A stretch of 64,000 bases of DNA, from the NCBI RefSeq assembly GCF_000193375.1, contig NC_015315.1, positions 1,558,622 through 1,622,621 on the forward strand, written 5' to 3'. Source of the DNA: Thermoproteus uzoniensis 768-20 (GTDB taxonomy: Archaea > Thermoproteota > Thermoprotei > Thermoproteales > Thermoproteaceae). A program made the position numbers and the translations under genes. Each line of letters opens with the position of its first letter. Within the stretch, counting starts at the first letter, position 1. Shown here piece by piece: positions 22,447 through 31,721 of this stretch. The notes under the pieces are model-generated. The model searched no databases. It was not told the origin of the DNA and saw only the letters and a program-made list of their open reading frames with translations.

Positions 22447-24033
22447 ATGGGCTTTGACGTGATATTGACCACGGACAGAGGCATGATGAGCAACTACCAC
22501 GGGAAGGAGTTTTTGGGGTTCGGCACCACTGGGCCCGTATTCGTAGAGCTCCCCTTCGGCCTCTCCGAGAAGTTCCACACTTTTCTCTTCGCCCCCAAGA
22601 TTAAGACGGACAAGATGGGGAGGCCCATACAGGCGCCCTACGGCATGAGGAAAATAGAGGCGAAGTTGCTCGACGCAGGGATAAACGCCGCCATAATAGA
22701 TCCCGACTACGTCCCGCGATATCTTAAGAGCGCCAAGATCTTGATGTTGAGCCACCACGACTACTTCGGAGTAAATCCGCCGTCAAGCACATGGGGGGTG
22801 ATATTGGGCAAGGAGACCCTCAACGCGTATCTCTTCAGGAAGTTCATGGAGCGGATAGAGAAAGATATATGGGAGGCCAAGAGGGCGAGCGGCCTAAAGG
22901 TTATGGTCGGAGGGCCGGCAGCCTGGCAGTGGCTCTACTACCCCGACCTAGTAGAGCGTTGGGGTATAGACACGATATTCGACGGGGAGGGGGAGAAGCT
23001 AATAGTCGAGGTCGTCAAGAACACGCTGGAGGGGAAGACCCCGCCTAGATATATCTACGTGGGGGCCTCCGAGGCTCCGAGCGTGGACGAGATCTCCACG
23101 ATCAAGGGAGCCTCTATAAACGGCCTGGTCGAGATAGGCAGGGGTTGCCCCAGAGGTTGCGCCTTCTGCTCAGTCACTCTGAGGCCTCTGAGGTGGTACC
23201 CCCTCAGCAAGATCGAGGAGGAGTTGAAGGTGAACGCGAGAGCCGGCGTCGTCGACGGCATACTGCACTCGGACGAGGTGCCGCTTTACGGCTCTAACGG
23301 GGTGGAGCTGAACCCCACGGCGCTTATAGAGCTGCACAAGTTGGCCAAGAAGTACTACAGAAAAGTGGGGTGGAGCCACACGACCTTCGTAGCCGTCTTG
23401 TTGGCCGAGAAGAAGTACGGAAAGCTCATGACGAAGATCGCCGACATAATAAAAGACGAGCATCAGGACTGGTGGGGCGCCGAAATAGGGCTAGAGACCG
23501 GCTCTATTAGGGTGGCCAAACAGATAATGCCCGGCAAGGCAGCGCCCTATAAGATAGAGCAGTGGCACGACATAGTTGAAGAGTCCATGGCCATAATGCA
23601 CGAGCTCAAGCTAATACCTGCAGTGACCCTCATAGTCGGCCTCCCCGGCGAGCAGCCGGACGACGTGATCCAGACAATAGAGCTGATAGAAAGGCTTAAG
23701 CCCTACAGATCTCTGATAGTCCCGTTGTTCTACGTGCCCATGAGCCACGTCAAGGCCGAGAAGACGGGGTGGCTGGACAAGATGAACCTCTACCCAGAAC
23801 ACATAGACCTCTTGAAGGTGGTCGCCAAACACTCTATCTTCTGGGCTCGCGATATAGTCAACAAGTTCTACTTTAAGGGCATCCACTACGCGCCTATTAG
23901 ATTATTAACCAATTACTTCATAAATTATGTCGAGAAGAGGCTTGATAAGGCCGAGGCCGACATCGAGCGCTATAAGGAGATGTTGAGGGCTAAGTGGAGC
24001 GAGAAACGCCTAGAGGTTCTGAGATATGCCTAA
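22447..24033 (+). CDS. B12-binding radical SAM protein, GDGT ring synthase (Grs)-like
   Basis: The 528-residue protein has an N-terminal B12-binding-like domain (to about residue 190, with VMVGGPAAWQW and DTIFDGEGEKLI). The radical SAM core follows, with its 4Fe-4S ligands C234, C238 and C241 in GRGCPRGCAFCSV. Downstream are EIGLETGS, VTLIVGLPGE and a C-terminal helical domain. The opening TTDRGMMSNYHGKEFLGFG and the RGCPRGCAFCSVTLRPLRWYP stretch look like the Sulfolobus GrsA/GrsB proteins that insert cyclopentane rings into tetraether lipids. That comparison is from memory. Tetraether synthase or another lipid radical SAM enzyme is the alternative. Confidence 0.75.
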   Translation: MGFDVILTTDRGMMSNYHGKEFLGFGTTGPVFVELPFGLSEKFHTFLFAPKIKTDKMGRPIQAPYGMRKIEAKLLDAGINAAIIDPDYVPRYLKSAKILMLSHHDYFGVNPPSSTWGVILGKETLNAYLFRKFMERIEKDIWEAKRASGLKVMVGGPAAWQWLYYPDLVERWGIDTIFDGEGEKLIVEVVKNTLEGKTPPRYIYVGASEAPSVDEISTIKGASINGLVEIGRGCPRGCAFCSVTLRPLRWYPLSKIEEELKVNARAGVVDGILHSDEVPLYGSNGVELNPTALIELHKLAKKYYRKVGWSHTTFVAVLLAEKKYGKLMTKIADIIKDEHQDWWGAEIGLETGSIRVAKQIMPGKAAPYKIEQWHDIVEESMAIMHELKLIPAVTLIVGLPGEQPDDVIQTIELIERLKPYRSLIVPLFYVPMSHVKAEKTGWLDKMNLYPEHIDLLKVVAKHSIFWARDIVNKFYFKGIHYAPIRLLTNYFINYVEKRLDKAEADIERYKEMLRAKWSEKRLEVLRYA

Positions 24034-24483
24034 GGCCTCAGCCAATTTCCTCGTCAGATCCACCACAACCCCGCGCCGCATATGCGCCTCCAGCTTTGCC
24101 AGTTCGCACAAGGCGCCGCAACTAGACCTGCAACACGACAGCTTGACCTCGCCGTCGCATTGAGCCGAGTCGATCCCGCCACAGATATGCTTGGATAGAT
24201 AGGACCACGCCTCGTTAAAGAGAGTAGAACGGCTTATGCCGCTTTTCAACGCTATCTTATTTACTATTCCATAGATATCTGTAATATATATTATTGATTC
24301 ATATCGATAATTTCTTAAAAGAGTTTCTATACATGATAGTTTATATCTAGGCAACTCCGCTATATTTAGGGTAGAAACCCCGCACGACGACATTATGTAT
24401 CTGACCGCGTCGTCCACGGACTCGTCCGCCTTGACTACTGCTATTACGCCGTCTCTCCAGTCGGGCATGGCTATACCGAACAC
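24010..24483 (-). CDS. Hypothetical cysteine-rich protein
   Basis: From GTG 24483 the protein has 157 residues, beginning VFGIAMPDWRDGVIAVVKAD. Its middle (24,230-24,345) lies in an AT-rich patch encoding RYKLSCIETLLRNYRYESII. The C-terminal part has CGG, CDG, CCRSSCGALC: seven cysteines in 35 residues, enough for an iron-sulfur or zinc site. No family is recognised. ATG 24468 is an alternative start. It shares an AT-rich promoter region with the divergent zinc-finger gene, and its 3' end overlaps the radical SAM gene. Confidence 0.55.
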   Translation of the reverse strand: MFGIAMPDWRDGVIAVVKADESVDDAVRYIMSSCGVSTLNIAELPRYKLSCIETLLRNYRYESIIYITDIYGIVNKIALKSGISRSTLFNEAWSYLSKHICGGIDSAQCDGEVKLSCCRSSCGALCELAKLEAHMRRGVVVDLTRKLAEALGISQNL

Positions 24484-24492
24484 GTAAGGCCG

Positions 24493-24511
24493 GGCGTCAA
24501 ATTTAATAAAA
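24493..24511. promoter_or_regulatory. Divergent promoter of cysteine-rich gene and zinc-finger gene
   Basis: CAAATTTAATAAAAG provides a TATA for the plus-strand ATG at 24530 (about 26 bases away). On the minus strand it provides one for the start at 24483. The gap between the two starts is only 46 bases. Confidence 0.5.
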
Positions 24512-24529
24512 GCTCCTCCCTCTGCCCGC

Positions 24530-24850
24530 ATGCCCGGCGAGGTCTGCTTAATATGTCAAGGTAAGGGGGATGGGTATCTCGCGGCGTCCACCGAATATAA
24601 ATGCACCATATGCGGCGCCCGGATAACTTGGGACGACGCGGTGTCGCACTACATGAAGCACGTGAAGTTCTCGGGAAACGACGCCATCTGCGGGATATGT
24701 AATGCTAAAGTAAAGAAAACCGATATAAGAAACCACATACGTAGCCACTTCGCGATAGGCGAGGGCAGTAGGTATTTCTGCGGCGTCTGCGGCAGGGAGT
24801 TCGTCGACCGCGAGAGCTTGTCCGTGCATATAATGAGGACACACGAATGA
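24530..24850 (+). CDS. Triple C2H2 zinc-finger protein
   Basis: The 106-residue protein is three C2H2 fingers in a row: C25-C28-H40-H44, C54-C57-H69-H73 and C84-C87-H100-H105. Spacings are C-x2-C-x11-H-x3-H or close to it. An extra CLIC pair is near the N-terminus. Such tandem arrays bind DNA in eukaryotes; single fingers are more usual in archaea. ATG 24530 is 26 bases after the divergent TATA. The stop overlaps the ATG of carS, so the finger protein and a lipid enzyme are made from one message. Function is inferred. Confidence 0.78.
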   Translation: MPGEVCLICQGKGDGYLAASTEYKCTICGARITWDDAVSHYMKHVKFSGNDAICGICNAKVKKTDIRNHIRSHFAIGEGSRYFCGVCGREFVDRESLSVHIMRTHE

Positions 24851-25350
24851 GTATACTGCAGCTACTGGCATATTCACTAGTGCTTATATGGCCTCCCTAC
24901 GTGGCCAACGGGCTGGCCGTGCTGGCCTCGGCTCTGCCGAGAAGACATCCGATAGACTTCGGCAGGAGTTGGCGCGGCTCTAGAATATTTGGCGACGGGA
25001 AGACCTTCGAGGGCTTTGCGATAGGGCTCGCGCTAGGCACTACCATAGGGTGGTTGCCCAATCTGCTGTACAGCGTCCTTAGCGTGGGAGATGCGGCGGT
25101 GCTCTCGGCGTCGGCCCTTGTAGGGGATCTGGTCGGCGCCTTTATAAAAAGGAGGCTGTGCCTTCCGCGCGGACACCCTGCATTTCCCCTAGACCAGCTG
25201 GACTTCCTGCTCATGTCTCTATTAGTCTACTCTCTATACGCGCAGATACCGACAACAGCTATATTTATTTCCGTGATAATTACGCCGGCCATCCACAGAG
25301 CGACCAATATAGTGGCTTATAGGCTGAGGCTGAAGAAAGAACCTTGGTAA
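24847..25350 (+). CDS. carS: CDP-archaeol synthase
   Basis: CarS activates unsaturated archaetidic acid with CTP, forming the CDP-archaeol from which all polar head groups are added. The 167-residue membrane protein has about five helices. The family motifs are WPPYVANGLAV at the start, SRIFGDGKTFEGF in the first loop, and GDLVGAFIKRRLCLPRGHP followed by LDQLDFL. These Asp and Lys residues hold the metal-nucleotide. It is translationally coupled to the zinc-finger gene. GGGP synthase, two steps earlier in the pathway, is at 3.3 kb. Confidence 0.92.
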   Translation: MSILQLLAYSLVLIWPPYVANGLAVLASALPRRHPIDFGRSWRGSRIFGDGKTFEGFAIGLALGTTIGWLPNLLYSVLSVGDAAVLSASALVGDLVGAFIKRRLCLPRGHPAFPLDQLDFLLMSLLVYSLYAQIPTTAIFISVIITPAIHRATNIVAYRLRLKKEPW

Positions 25351-25379
25351 TCCTTTAAAATCTGTGCAGGCGAGCCGAC

Positions 25380-25670
25380 ATGTCTATAGTCCTCGGCGAT
25401 AGGTACACTGTAGATTTATTTAAGTTAATGGGGTTCGACGGACGAGCTTTTACTGATGCGAAAGAGCTATATGAATATATATTGAAAAATATTAATATTT
25501 ATAATGTATTTTTTATTTCATCTAACTTTGCTAAACAACTTAGAAAAGAGCTGGATGAACTTAGACTTAGAAATACAAATAAGATATTCGTGGAGATACC
25601 CAGCGTGTTGGAGAATATGGAGAAGGAGGTCAACTATCTTCAGCTAGTCCGCCAAATACTAGGCGGATAG
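25380..25670 (+). CDS. atpF: A-type ATP synthase subunit F
   Basis: Subunit F is part of the central stalk of the archaeal A1Ao ATP synthase. The 96-residue protein has the expected start (MSIVLGDRYTVDLFKLMGF) and a C-terminal VEIPSVLENMEKEVNYL. ATG 25380 has CCTTTAAAATC about 26 bases upstream. The middle (25,440-25,580) is an AT-rich patch in which Asn, Ile and Phe codons switch to AAT, ATT and TTT. Subunits E and A follow in the same direction; other ATPase subunits are not in the window. Confidence 0.85.
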   Translation: MSIVLGDRYTVDLFKLMGFDGRAFTDAKELYEYILKNINIYNVFFISSNFAKQLRKELDELRLRNTNKIFVEIPSVLENMEKEVNYLQLVRQILGG

Positions 25671-25711
25671 CGGCGCCGAAAACACTTTAAAAATAGGCCT
25701 TTGAGGCTTCC

Positions 25712-26272
25712 ATGAGTCTTTTCGAGGATCTCATAAACCAACACATAAGAGAATTGGAAGAACTAAAACAGAGGCTTCTCAGCGACCTTGAAACTAAGAT
25801 TAGACAAAGATCCTATGAATTATTATCTAAATACTCTGAAGAAATAAGCAATGCTCAAAGCCAAGTTACGCTGGAGCGGGAAAGAATCCTCTATGAAGCC
25901 CTTATTGAGAATAGAAAAATAATATCAAATACATATGAAGATATATTAAGAGAAATTAAAAAAGATATAACTGACTATATTGATAAGAATAGAACAAATG
26001 AAAAATATATAAAATTTTTAGAGAACGCCCTTCTTAAGGCCAGAGAAGTAATTGGGGAGGACTTGATAGTGTACTCCTCCCCCAAGGATAGGAATACCTT
26101 GACCATATTGATGAGGAAGCACGGCTTAAAGGGCGAGGTAGTCGATAGAGATATGTCGGGAGGGCTCGTCGCGTCCTCGCGCGATGGGGCAATAGTGCTC
26201 GATATGACACTGGATACCCTATTGGAGACCAACGTAGAGGAGATAAAGAAGGCCGTCGCGTCGGTGCTATGA
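25712..26272 (+). CDS. atpE: A-type ATP synthase subunit E
   Basis: Subunit E is part of the peripheral stalk linking A1 to Ao. The 186-residue protein has a long N-terminal helix (roughly residues 1-100, heptads of Leu, Ile and Glu/Lys) and a globular C-terminal domain containing GLKGEVVDRDMSGGLVASSRDGAIVLDMT, typical of the family. The helix part is coded in an AT-rich patch (25,740-26,020); the globular part returns to normal GC. Its own TATA (CTTTAAAAATAGG) is upstream, and its stop overlaps atpA (ATGA). Confidence 0.9.
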   Translation: MSLFEDLINQHIRELEELKQRLLSDLETKIRQRSYELLSKYSEEISNAQSQVTLERERILYEALIENRKIISNTYEDILREIKKDITDYIDKNRTNEKYIKFLENALLKAREVIGEDLIVYSSPKDRNTLTILMRKHGLKGEVVDRDMSGGLVASSRDGAIVLDMTLDTLLETNVEEIKKAVASVL

Positions 26273-28053
26273 GCGGGCGCATAGAGTACATATCGGGACC
26301 CGTAGTTAAGGCCGATCTGCCTGGCGCCAGGCTCTACGAGCTCGTGTTCGTCGGCGAGCTTAAGCTGTTCGGCGAGGTTGTCAGGATACAGGGAGACAAG
26401 GCGTTTATACAAGTGTATGAGGACACTACGGGGATAAAGCCCGGAGAGCCGGTGGTCAGAAGCGGCGAGCCCTTAAGCGCCTGGCTTGGGCCGGGCATTC
26501 TGGGAAGGATATACGACGGCGTCCAGAGGCCTCTAAAGGTCATATTCGAGATGACAAATACGCCGTTTGTGGCCAGGGGTATAGGCTACGACCGAGCCCC
26601 GCCTCTAGATCTCAAGGCCGAATACGACTTCAAGCCGCTCGTCAAGGCGGGGGAGGAGGTACAACCGGGCGACGTATTGGGGGCCGTCCAGGAGACCTCA
26701 TTAATAGAACACAGAATTATGTACCCGCCTCTGCCTGGCAACGGGCCGGGCGTGGTCGAGTGGATAGCCGAGGGTAAATACAAGGTCGACGACGTCATAG
26801 CCAGGATCCGGACGAAGTCGGGCGTCGTGGAGGTCAAGATGTGGCATAAATGGCCGGTGCGCAGGCCCAGGCCCTTCCGCGAGAAGCTTCCGCCAGTGGA
26901 GCCCTTGATCACCGGCGTGCGCACCATAGACACCATGTTCCCCATAGCTAAGGGCGGCGCCGCGGCCATACCGGGGCCCTTCGGCTCGGGGAAGACCGTG
27001 ACCATACGCACGCTTTTCCTATACGCCCAAAGTAGGGTCATAGTGCCTGTGCTCTGCGGCGAGAGGGGGAACGAGGCGGCCGACGCGCTTCAGGGCTTGC
27101 TGAAGCTGAAGGACCCCTACACGGGCAAGTCGTTGCTTGAGAGGACCACGATAATAGTGAACACCTCCAACATGCCCGTGGCGGCGAGGGAGGCGTCCAT
27201 ATACACCGGCGCCGCTATAGGCGAGTACTTCCGCGATATGGGCTACGACGTGTTGGTCTCGGCCGACTCTACGAGCAGATGGGCGGAGGCCATGAGGGAG
27301 GTGGCCCTACGTATAGGCGAAATGCCGAGCGAGGAGGGCTACCCCGCCTATCTGCCGACGCGTCTGGCCGAGTTCTACGAGCGCGCAGGCCGCGTGGTCC
27401 TCATAGGTAGCAAGGAGCGCGTCGGCTCGCTGACCATAGCAGCGTCCGTGAGCCCGCCCGGAGGCGACTTCACCGAGCCCGTCACCTCCAATACTCTGCG
27501 CTTCATAGGGGCTTTCTGGCCGCTGTCCCCCCGCCTCGCCTATTCGCGCCACTATCCGGCGATAGACTGGCTGATGGGGTTCTCCCGCTACGTGGAGACC
27601 GTACAGGAGTGGTGGGCTAAGAACGTCGACCCCGACTGGCGCCGTATCAGAGACGTCTTCCAGTCCATACTGAGCAGAGAGGCCGAGCTACAGGAGGTCG
27701 TCAGGATCCTCGGCACAGAGGCCCTTAGCGAGCAGGAGAAGCATATACTGAACACAGCCTTCTTGATAAGAGAGGGCTTCTTGAAACAAGACGCTTTCAA
27801 CCCCATCGACACCCCGTCTATGCCCAAAAAACAGGCCCTATTAATGAGGGCCATCTACACATACTACGAGGCCGGAATGAAGGCCATAGAGGCCGGAGTG
27901 CCTGCATCGGCCCTCAGAGAACTCGAGCTGGTCAAACGCCTCCCCAGGCTGAGGATGGAGATCAAGAACGACGATGTAGAGAAGGAGCTCGGCAAATTCA
28001 TAGAGAGCCTCAAGGCAGAGATCGACGCCCTTATCGCAAAGGCCAAGAGCTGA
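26269..28053 (+). CDS. atpA: A-type ATP synthase catalytic subunit A
   Basis: This is the nucleotide-binding catalytic subunit, a hexamer ring partner of subunit B. The 594 residues include the N-terminal beta barrel, the non-homologous insertion typical of A subunits, Walker A GPFGSGKT at about 236-243, the catalytic GERGNEAADAL, and the SADSTSRWAEAMRE segment. The C-terminal helical domain is complete. No intein interrupts the P-loop. Translation is coupled to atpE. It acts at the cytoplasmic face of the membrane. Confidence 0.97.
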   Translation: MSGRIEYISGPVVKADLPGARLYELVFVGELKLFGEVVRIQGDKAFIQVYEDTTGIKPGEPVVRSGEPLSAWLGPGILGRIYDGVQRPLKVIFEMTNTPFVARGIGYDRAPPLDLKAEYDFKPLVKAGEEVQPGDVLGAVQETSLIEHRIMYPPLPGNGPGVVEWIAEGKYKVDDVIARIRTKSGVVEVKMWHKWPVRRPRPFREKLPPVEPLITGVRTIDTMFPIAKGGAAAIPGPFGSGKTVTIRTLFLYAQSRVIVPVLCGERGNEAADALQGLLKLKDPYTGKSLLERTTIIVNTSNMPVAAREASIYTGAAIGEYFRDMGYDVLVSADSTSRWAEAMREVALRIGEMPSEEGYPAYLPTRLAEFYERAGRVVLIGSKERVGSLTIAASVSPPGGDFTEPVTSNTLRFIGAFWPLSPRLAYSRHYPAIDWLMGFSRYVETVQEWWAKNVDPDWRRIRDVFQSILSREAELQEVVRILGTEALSEQEKHILNTAFLIREGFLKQDAFNPIDTPSMPKKQALLMRAIYTYYEAGMKAIEAGVPASALRELELVKRLPRLRMEIKNDDVEKELGKFIESLKAEIDALIAKAKS

Positions 28054-28063
28054 CGGGGACGGG

Positions 28064-28080
28064 CAAAAAAGTTTTAAATC
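28064..28080 (+). promoter_or_regulatory. Promoter of the RNA polymerase operon
   Basis: AAAAAAGTTTTAAATCGG has a purine-rich stretch (a likely TFB-recognition element) followed by a TATA box centred about 26 bases before GTG 28099. It is the only clear promoter ahead of rpoH and rpoB. Confidence 0.6.
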
Positions 28081-28098
28081 GGCGGGTGGAGGAGGCGT

Positions 28099-28338
28099 GT
28101 GAGCAAGAAGATATTAGAGCACGTGCTGGGCCCCGTAGAGGTTTCTATCCTCACCAAGGAGGAGGCCAGAGCGCTTCTGAGGAGGCTCCACGTAAGGCCT
28201 TGGCAGATACCTTGGATTAGGTCGAGCGATCCCTTGGTTAAAGCCGTCGGGGCGAAGCCCGGCGACGTGTTGAGGATAGTGAGGCGTTCGGAGACCGCGG
28301 GAGAATCAGTTATATACCGCCTCGTGGTGCCGGGCTAA
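28099..28338 (+). CDS. rpoH: RNA polymerase subunit H (Rpb5 C-terminal homologue)
   Basis: RpoH stabilises the jaw of RNA polymerase near downstream DNA. The 79-residue protein equals the conserved C-terminal domain of eukaryotic Rpb5: LGPVEVSILTKEEARALL, RPWQIPWIRSSDPLVKAVGAKPGDVLRI and YRLVV. GTG 28099 follows a TATA at the leaderless distance. The stop (TAA) shares bases with the ATG of rpoB, so the two are translated together, the usual archaeal order. Confidence 0.96.
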   Translation: MSKKILEHVLGPVEVSILTKEEARALLRRLHVRPWQIPWIRSSDPLVKAVGAKPGDVLRIVRRSETAGESVIYRLVVPG

Positions 28339-31300
28339 TGGTAGATCTGCTCCCGTTGCCGATAAGGTATAGGGCCGGGGACGGCGGGTTCCCCACCTCA
28401 GACGACAGGTGGGCCCTGGTCAAGGCCTTTATAAGAGACCGAGGAATAGTCGACCACCAGATAAGGGCCTTCAACGACTTCATCGACAGGAAGTTGCCCA
28501 AGATAATAGAGGAGATGGGCGTGGTCGAGACCGAGATAAAGGGTCTGAAAGTCGCCATAGAGCGCGTCGAGATAGGGTGGCCGAGGATAAAGGAGCCGGA
28601 CGGCTCGGAGACGGTCATATACCCCATGGAGGCCCGGCTGAGGAACGCCACGTACAGCGCCCCGATGTATCTGACCGTGACTCTCTACGTCGACGACGAG
28701 CCGTACGCTACCGAGACCATATATGCCGGCGAGTTGCCCATAATGGTCAAGTCCAAGAAGTGCAACTTGACGAGGCTGAAGCCGGAGGAGTACCCTAAGC
28801 GTTTCGAGGATCCCGAAGATCCCGGCGGCTACTTCATAATAAACGGGAGCGAGCGGGTCGTCATAAGCCAGGAGGACCTAGTCACCGATCGGCCCATATA
28901 CGACGTCGGCGATAAGCCGACGATCAGATATTTAGCTAAGGTCATATCGACCGGGCCCGGCTACCGCGCCACGATGACGGTCGAGTACCACAAAGACGGC
29001 GTCATCTACGTGACTCTATCCGCCATACCGGTCAGGATCCCGTTCACGGTATACATGCGCGCCATGGGCCTAGAGAGCGACCAAGACATCGTGCTCGCCG
29101 TCTCGGACGACCCGGACATACAGAAGGAGCTCTTGCCCTCGTTGCTGGCCGGCCAGGAGATCGCCGCCACTAGGGACGACGCCCTCGATTTCGTAGGCGG
29201 AAAGATCGCCGTGGGCCAGCCGAGGCCTATAAGGATAGAGAGAGCCCTCCAGATATTGGACAAATACTTCTTGCCCAACCTCAACCCGCAGAAGCCCGAC
29301 GAGAAGGCAATGGAGGAGGCCAGGATAAAGAAGGCGTTGCTGTTGGGCCAAGTGGTCAAGGGGCTTATAGAGATGCAGTTAGGCAGGAGGAAGCCCGACG
29401 ACAAGGACCACGTGGCCAACAAACGCGTGAGGCTCGTGAACGACCTCCTGGCCCAGCTGTTCAGGACTGTCATGAAGCAGTTCCTCCAGGAGCTCAAGAA
29501 CCAGCTTGAGAAGTACTACGCGAGGGGCAAGATACCGCACCTGCAGACAATAGTCAGACCCGACATAATAACCGAGCGCGTCAAGCAGGCGCTGGCGACC
29601 GGCAACTGGGTCGGCGGCAAGACCGGCGTCTCGCAGATATTGGACAGAACGAACTACCTCTCGACCCTCAGCTATCTGAGGAGGGTCGTCTCCTCGCTCA
29701 GCAGGACCCAACCCCACTTCGAGGCCCGCGATCTCCACCCGACGCAGTGGGGCCGGCTGTGCGCCGTCGAGACGCCCGAGGGGCAGAACGTAGGGCTTGT
29801 CAAGAACTTGGCTCTGCTGGCCGAGATAACCATCGGCGTCGACGAGGCCGTCGTTGAGAAGACGCTGAACGAGCTGGGCGTAGTGCCGGTGCTCGAGGCG
29901 AGGAGGGGAGGGCTTGAGGGCGCGGAGGTCTACCTAAACGGGCGGCTCATAGGCATTCACCAGAACCCTGAGGAGCTCGTCAAGACTCTACGCAAGATGA
30001 GGCGGCAGGGCAAGATATCTGATGAGGTCAACGTGGCGCATCTGGGCGACGCGGTCTACGTGAACTGCGACGGAGGCCGTATCAGGAGGCCTCTGCTGGT
30101 AATCGAGGACGGCAAGTTGAAGCTCACGAAGGAGCACGTCCAGAAGCTCGCATCGGGCGAACTGACTTGGAACGACTTAGTCAAGATGGGCGTCGTGGAG
30201 TACCTAGACGCCGACGAGGAGGAAAACGCCTACATAGCGGTGGGGCCTGAGCCCGATATGAGCAAGTACACACACATGGAGATAGTGCCTTCCTCTATCC
30301 TGGGCGCAATAGCGTCTATAATACCCTATCTAGAGCACAACCAATCGCCCAGGAACCAGTACGAGGCCGCTATGGCCAAGCAGTCGCTGGGGTTGCCGCA
30401 GGCCAACTTCATGTACAAGCTGGACTCGCGCGGCCATATGCTCTACTACCCTGAAAGGCCTATAGTGACGACCAGAGGGCTCGAACTAATTGGCTACTCG
30501 AGAAAGCCTGCGGGCCAGAACGCCGTAGTGGCGCTGTTGACATATACAGGCTATAACATAGAGGACGCCGTTATCATGAACAAGTCCTCGGTCGATCGCG
30601 GCCTCTTCCGTTCGAACTTCTATCGCACCTACGAGACCGAGGAGCAGAAATATCCGGGGGGCGAGGAGGACAGGATAGAGGTCCCCGACTCCTCGGCCAG
30701 AGGATATAGGGGGCCGGAGGCCTACAGCCACCTGGACGAGGACGGGATAGCCCCTCCTGAGGTCTACGTGACGGGCGGAGAGGTCATAATAGGCAAAACC
30801 GCTCCGCCGCGCTTCTATATGACCCTCGAGACTGAGAAAATCTTGAAGGAGAGACGCGACGCCTCAATCCCCGTGAGGAGGGGCGAAAGAGGCATAGTCG
30901 ATAGGGTCGTCATAACAGAATCGCCTGAGGGTAACAAACTCGTCAAGGTGAGATTAAGGGAACTACGTGTGCCCGAGCTAGGCGACAAGTTCGCCTCGCG
31001 CCACGGCCAGAAGGGCGTCATAGGCATGTTGTTGAGGCAAGAGGACATGCCCTTCACGGAGGACGGGATAGTCCCCGATATAATCGTTAACCCCCACGCC
31101 ATGCCCTCGCGCATGACGGTCGGCCAGCTGTTGGAGTCCATAGCGGGCAAGGCCGGCGCGTTGACAGGTCAGCTTATCGACGCCACCCCCTTCGAGGGAG
31201 TCACTGAGGGGGAGCTGAGGGAGCTCCTCATGAAGCTGGGGTTCAGGTGGGACGGCAAGGAGGTCATGTACAGCGGCATAACCGGCGAGAAGCTCGTCGC

Positions 31301-31721
31301 CGACATATTCATAGGGATAGTGTATTACCAGAAGCTACACCACATGGTCGCGGATAAGATACACGCCCGCTCCAGAGGGCCTGTCCAGATATTGACTAGG
31401 CAACCCACAGAGGGCAGATCCCGCGAGGGCGGGCTGAGGCTCGGCGAGATGGAGCGCGACGTGCTCATAGCCCATGGGGCTTCCGCCCTCCTCTACGAGA
31501 GGATGGTCGAGTCGAGCGACAAATACACCATGTACGTCTGCGAGCTGTGCGGGCTTCCGGCCTACCTAGACGCGAAGACGAACAGACCGAAATGCCCCAT
31601 ACATGGCGAGTCGGGCCAGTTCGCCAAAGTCGTCGTGCCTTATGCATTTAAGCTACTGCTACAAGAGCTGATCGCGCTAGGGATTTACCCGAAGTTGGAG
31701 CTGGCGGAAATCTTAGAGTAA
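28338..31721 (+). CDS. rpoB: DNA-directed RNA polymerase subunit B
   Basis: This is the second largest catalytic subunit, one continuous chain of 1127 residues, as in crenarchaea (euryarchaeal methanogens split it). Conserved landmarks include RNQYEAAMAKQSLG, GYNIEDAVIMNKSS, ELGDKFASRHGQKGVIG and the C-terminal clamp zinc site CELCG...CPIHG near the end. No intein or frameshift is seen. Its start overlaps the stop of rpoH. The following 171-base gap separates it from rpoA1, which has its own promoter. Confidence 0.98.
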   Translation: MVDLLPLPIRYRAGDGGFPTSDDRWALVKAFIRDRGIVDHQIRAFNDFIDRKLPKIIEEMGVVETEIKGLKVAIERVEIGWPRIKEPDGSETVIYPMEARLRNATYSAPMYLTVTLYVDDEPYATETIYAGELPIMVKSKKCNLTRLKPEEYPKRFEDPEDPGGYFIINGSERVVISQEDLVTDRPIYDVGDKPTIRYLAKVISTGPGYRATMTVEYHKDGVIYVTLSAIPVRIPFTVYMRAMGLESDQDIVLAVSDDPDIQKELLPSLLAGQEIAATRDDALDFVGGKIAVGQPRPIRIERALQILDKYFLPNLNPQKPDEKAMEEARIKKALLLGQVVKGLIEMQLGRRKPDDKDHVANKRVRLVNDLLAQLFRTVMKQFLQELKNQLEKYYARGKIPHLQTIVRPDIITERVKQALATGNWVGGKTGVSQILDRTNYLSTLSYLRRVVSSLSRTQPHFEARDLHPTQWGRLCAVETPEGQNVGLVKNLALLAEITIGVDEAVVEKTLNELGVVPVLEARRGGLEGAEVYLNGRLIGIHQNPEELVKTLRKMRRQGKISDEVNVAHLGDAVYVNCDGGRIRRPLLVIEDGKLKLTKEHVQKLASGELTWNDLVKMGVVEYLDADEEENAYIAVGPEPDMSKYTHMEIVPSSILGAIASIIPYLEHNQSPRNQYEAAMAKQSLGLPQANFMYKLDSRGHMLYYPERPIVTTRGLELIGYSRKPAGQNAVVALLTYTGYNIEDAVIMNKSSVDRGLFRSNFYRTYETEEQKYPGGEEDRIEVPDSSARGYRGPEAYSHLDEDGIAPPEVYVTGGEVIIGKTAPPRFYMTLETEKILKERRDASIPVRRGERGIVDRVVITESPEGNKLVKVRLRELRVPELGDKFASRHGQKGVIGMLLRQEDMPFTEDGIVPDIIVNPHAMPSRMTVGQLLESIAGKAGALTGQLIDATPFEGVTEGELRELLMKLGFRWDGKEVMYSGITGEKLVADIFIGIVYYQKLHHMVADKIHARSRGPVQILTRQPTEGRSREGGLRLGEMERDVLIAHGASALLYERMVESSDKYTMYVCELCGLPAYLDAKTNRPKCPIHGESGQFAKVVVPYAFKLLLQELIALGIYPKLELAEILE

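Noticed and set aside
28338-31721. An intein or split in rpoB
   Set aside because: The frame is continuous at normal length with all conserved segments directly adjacent.
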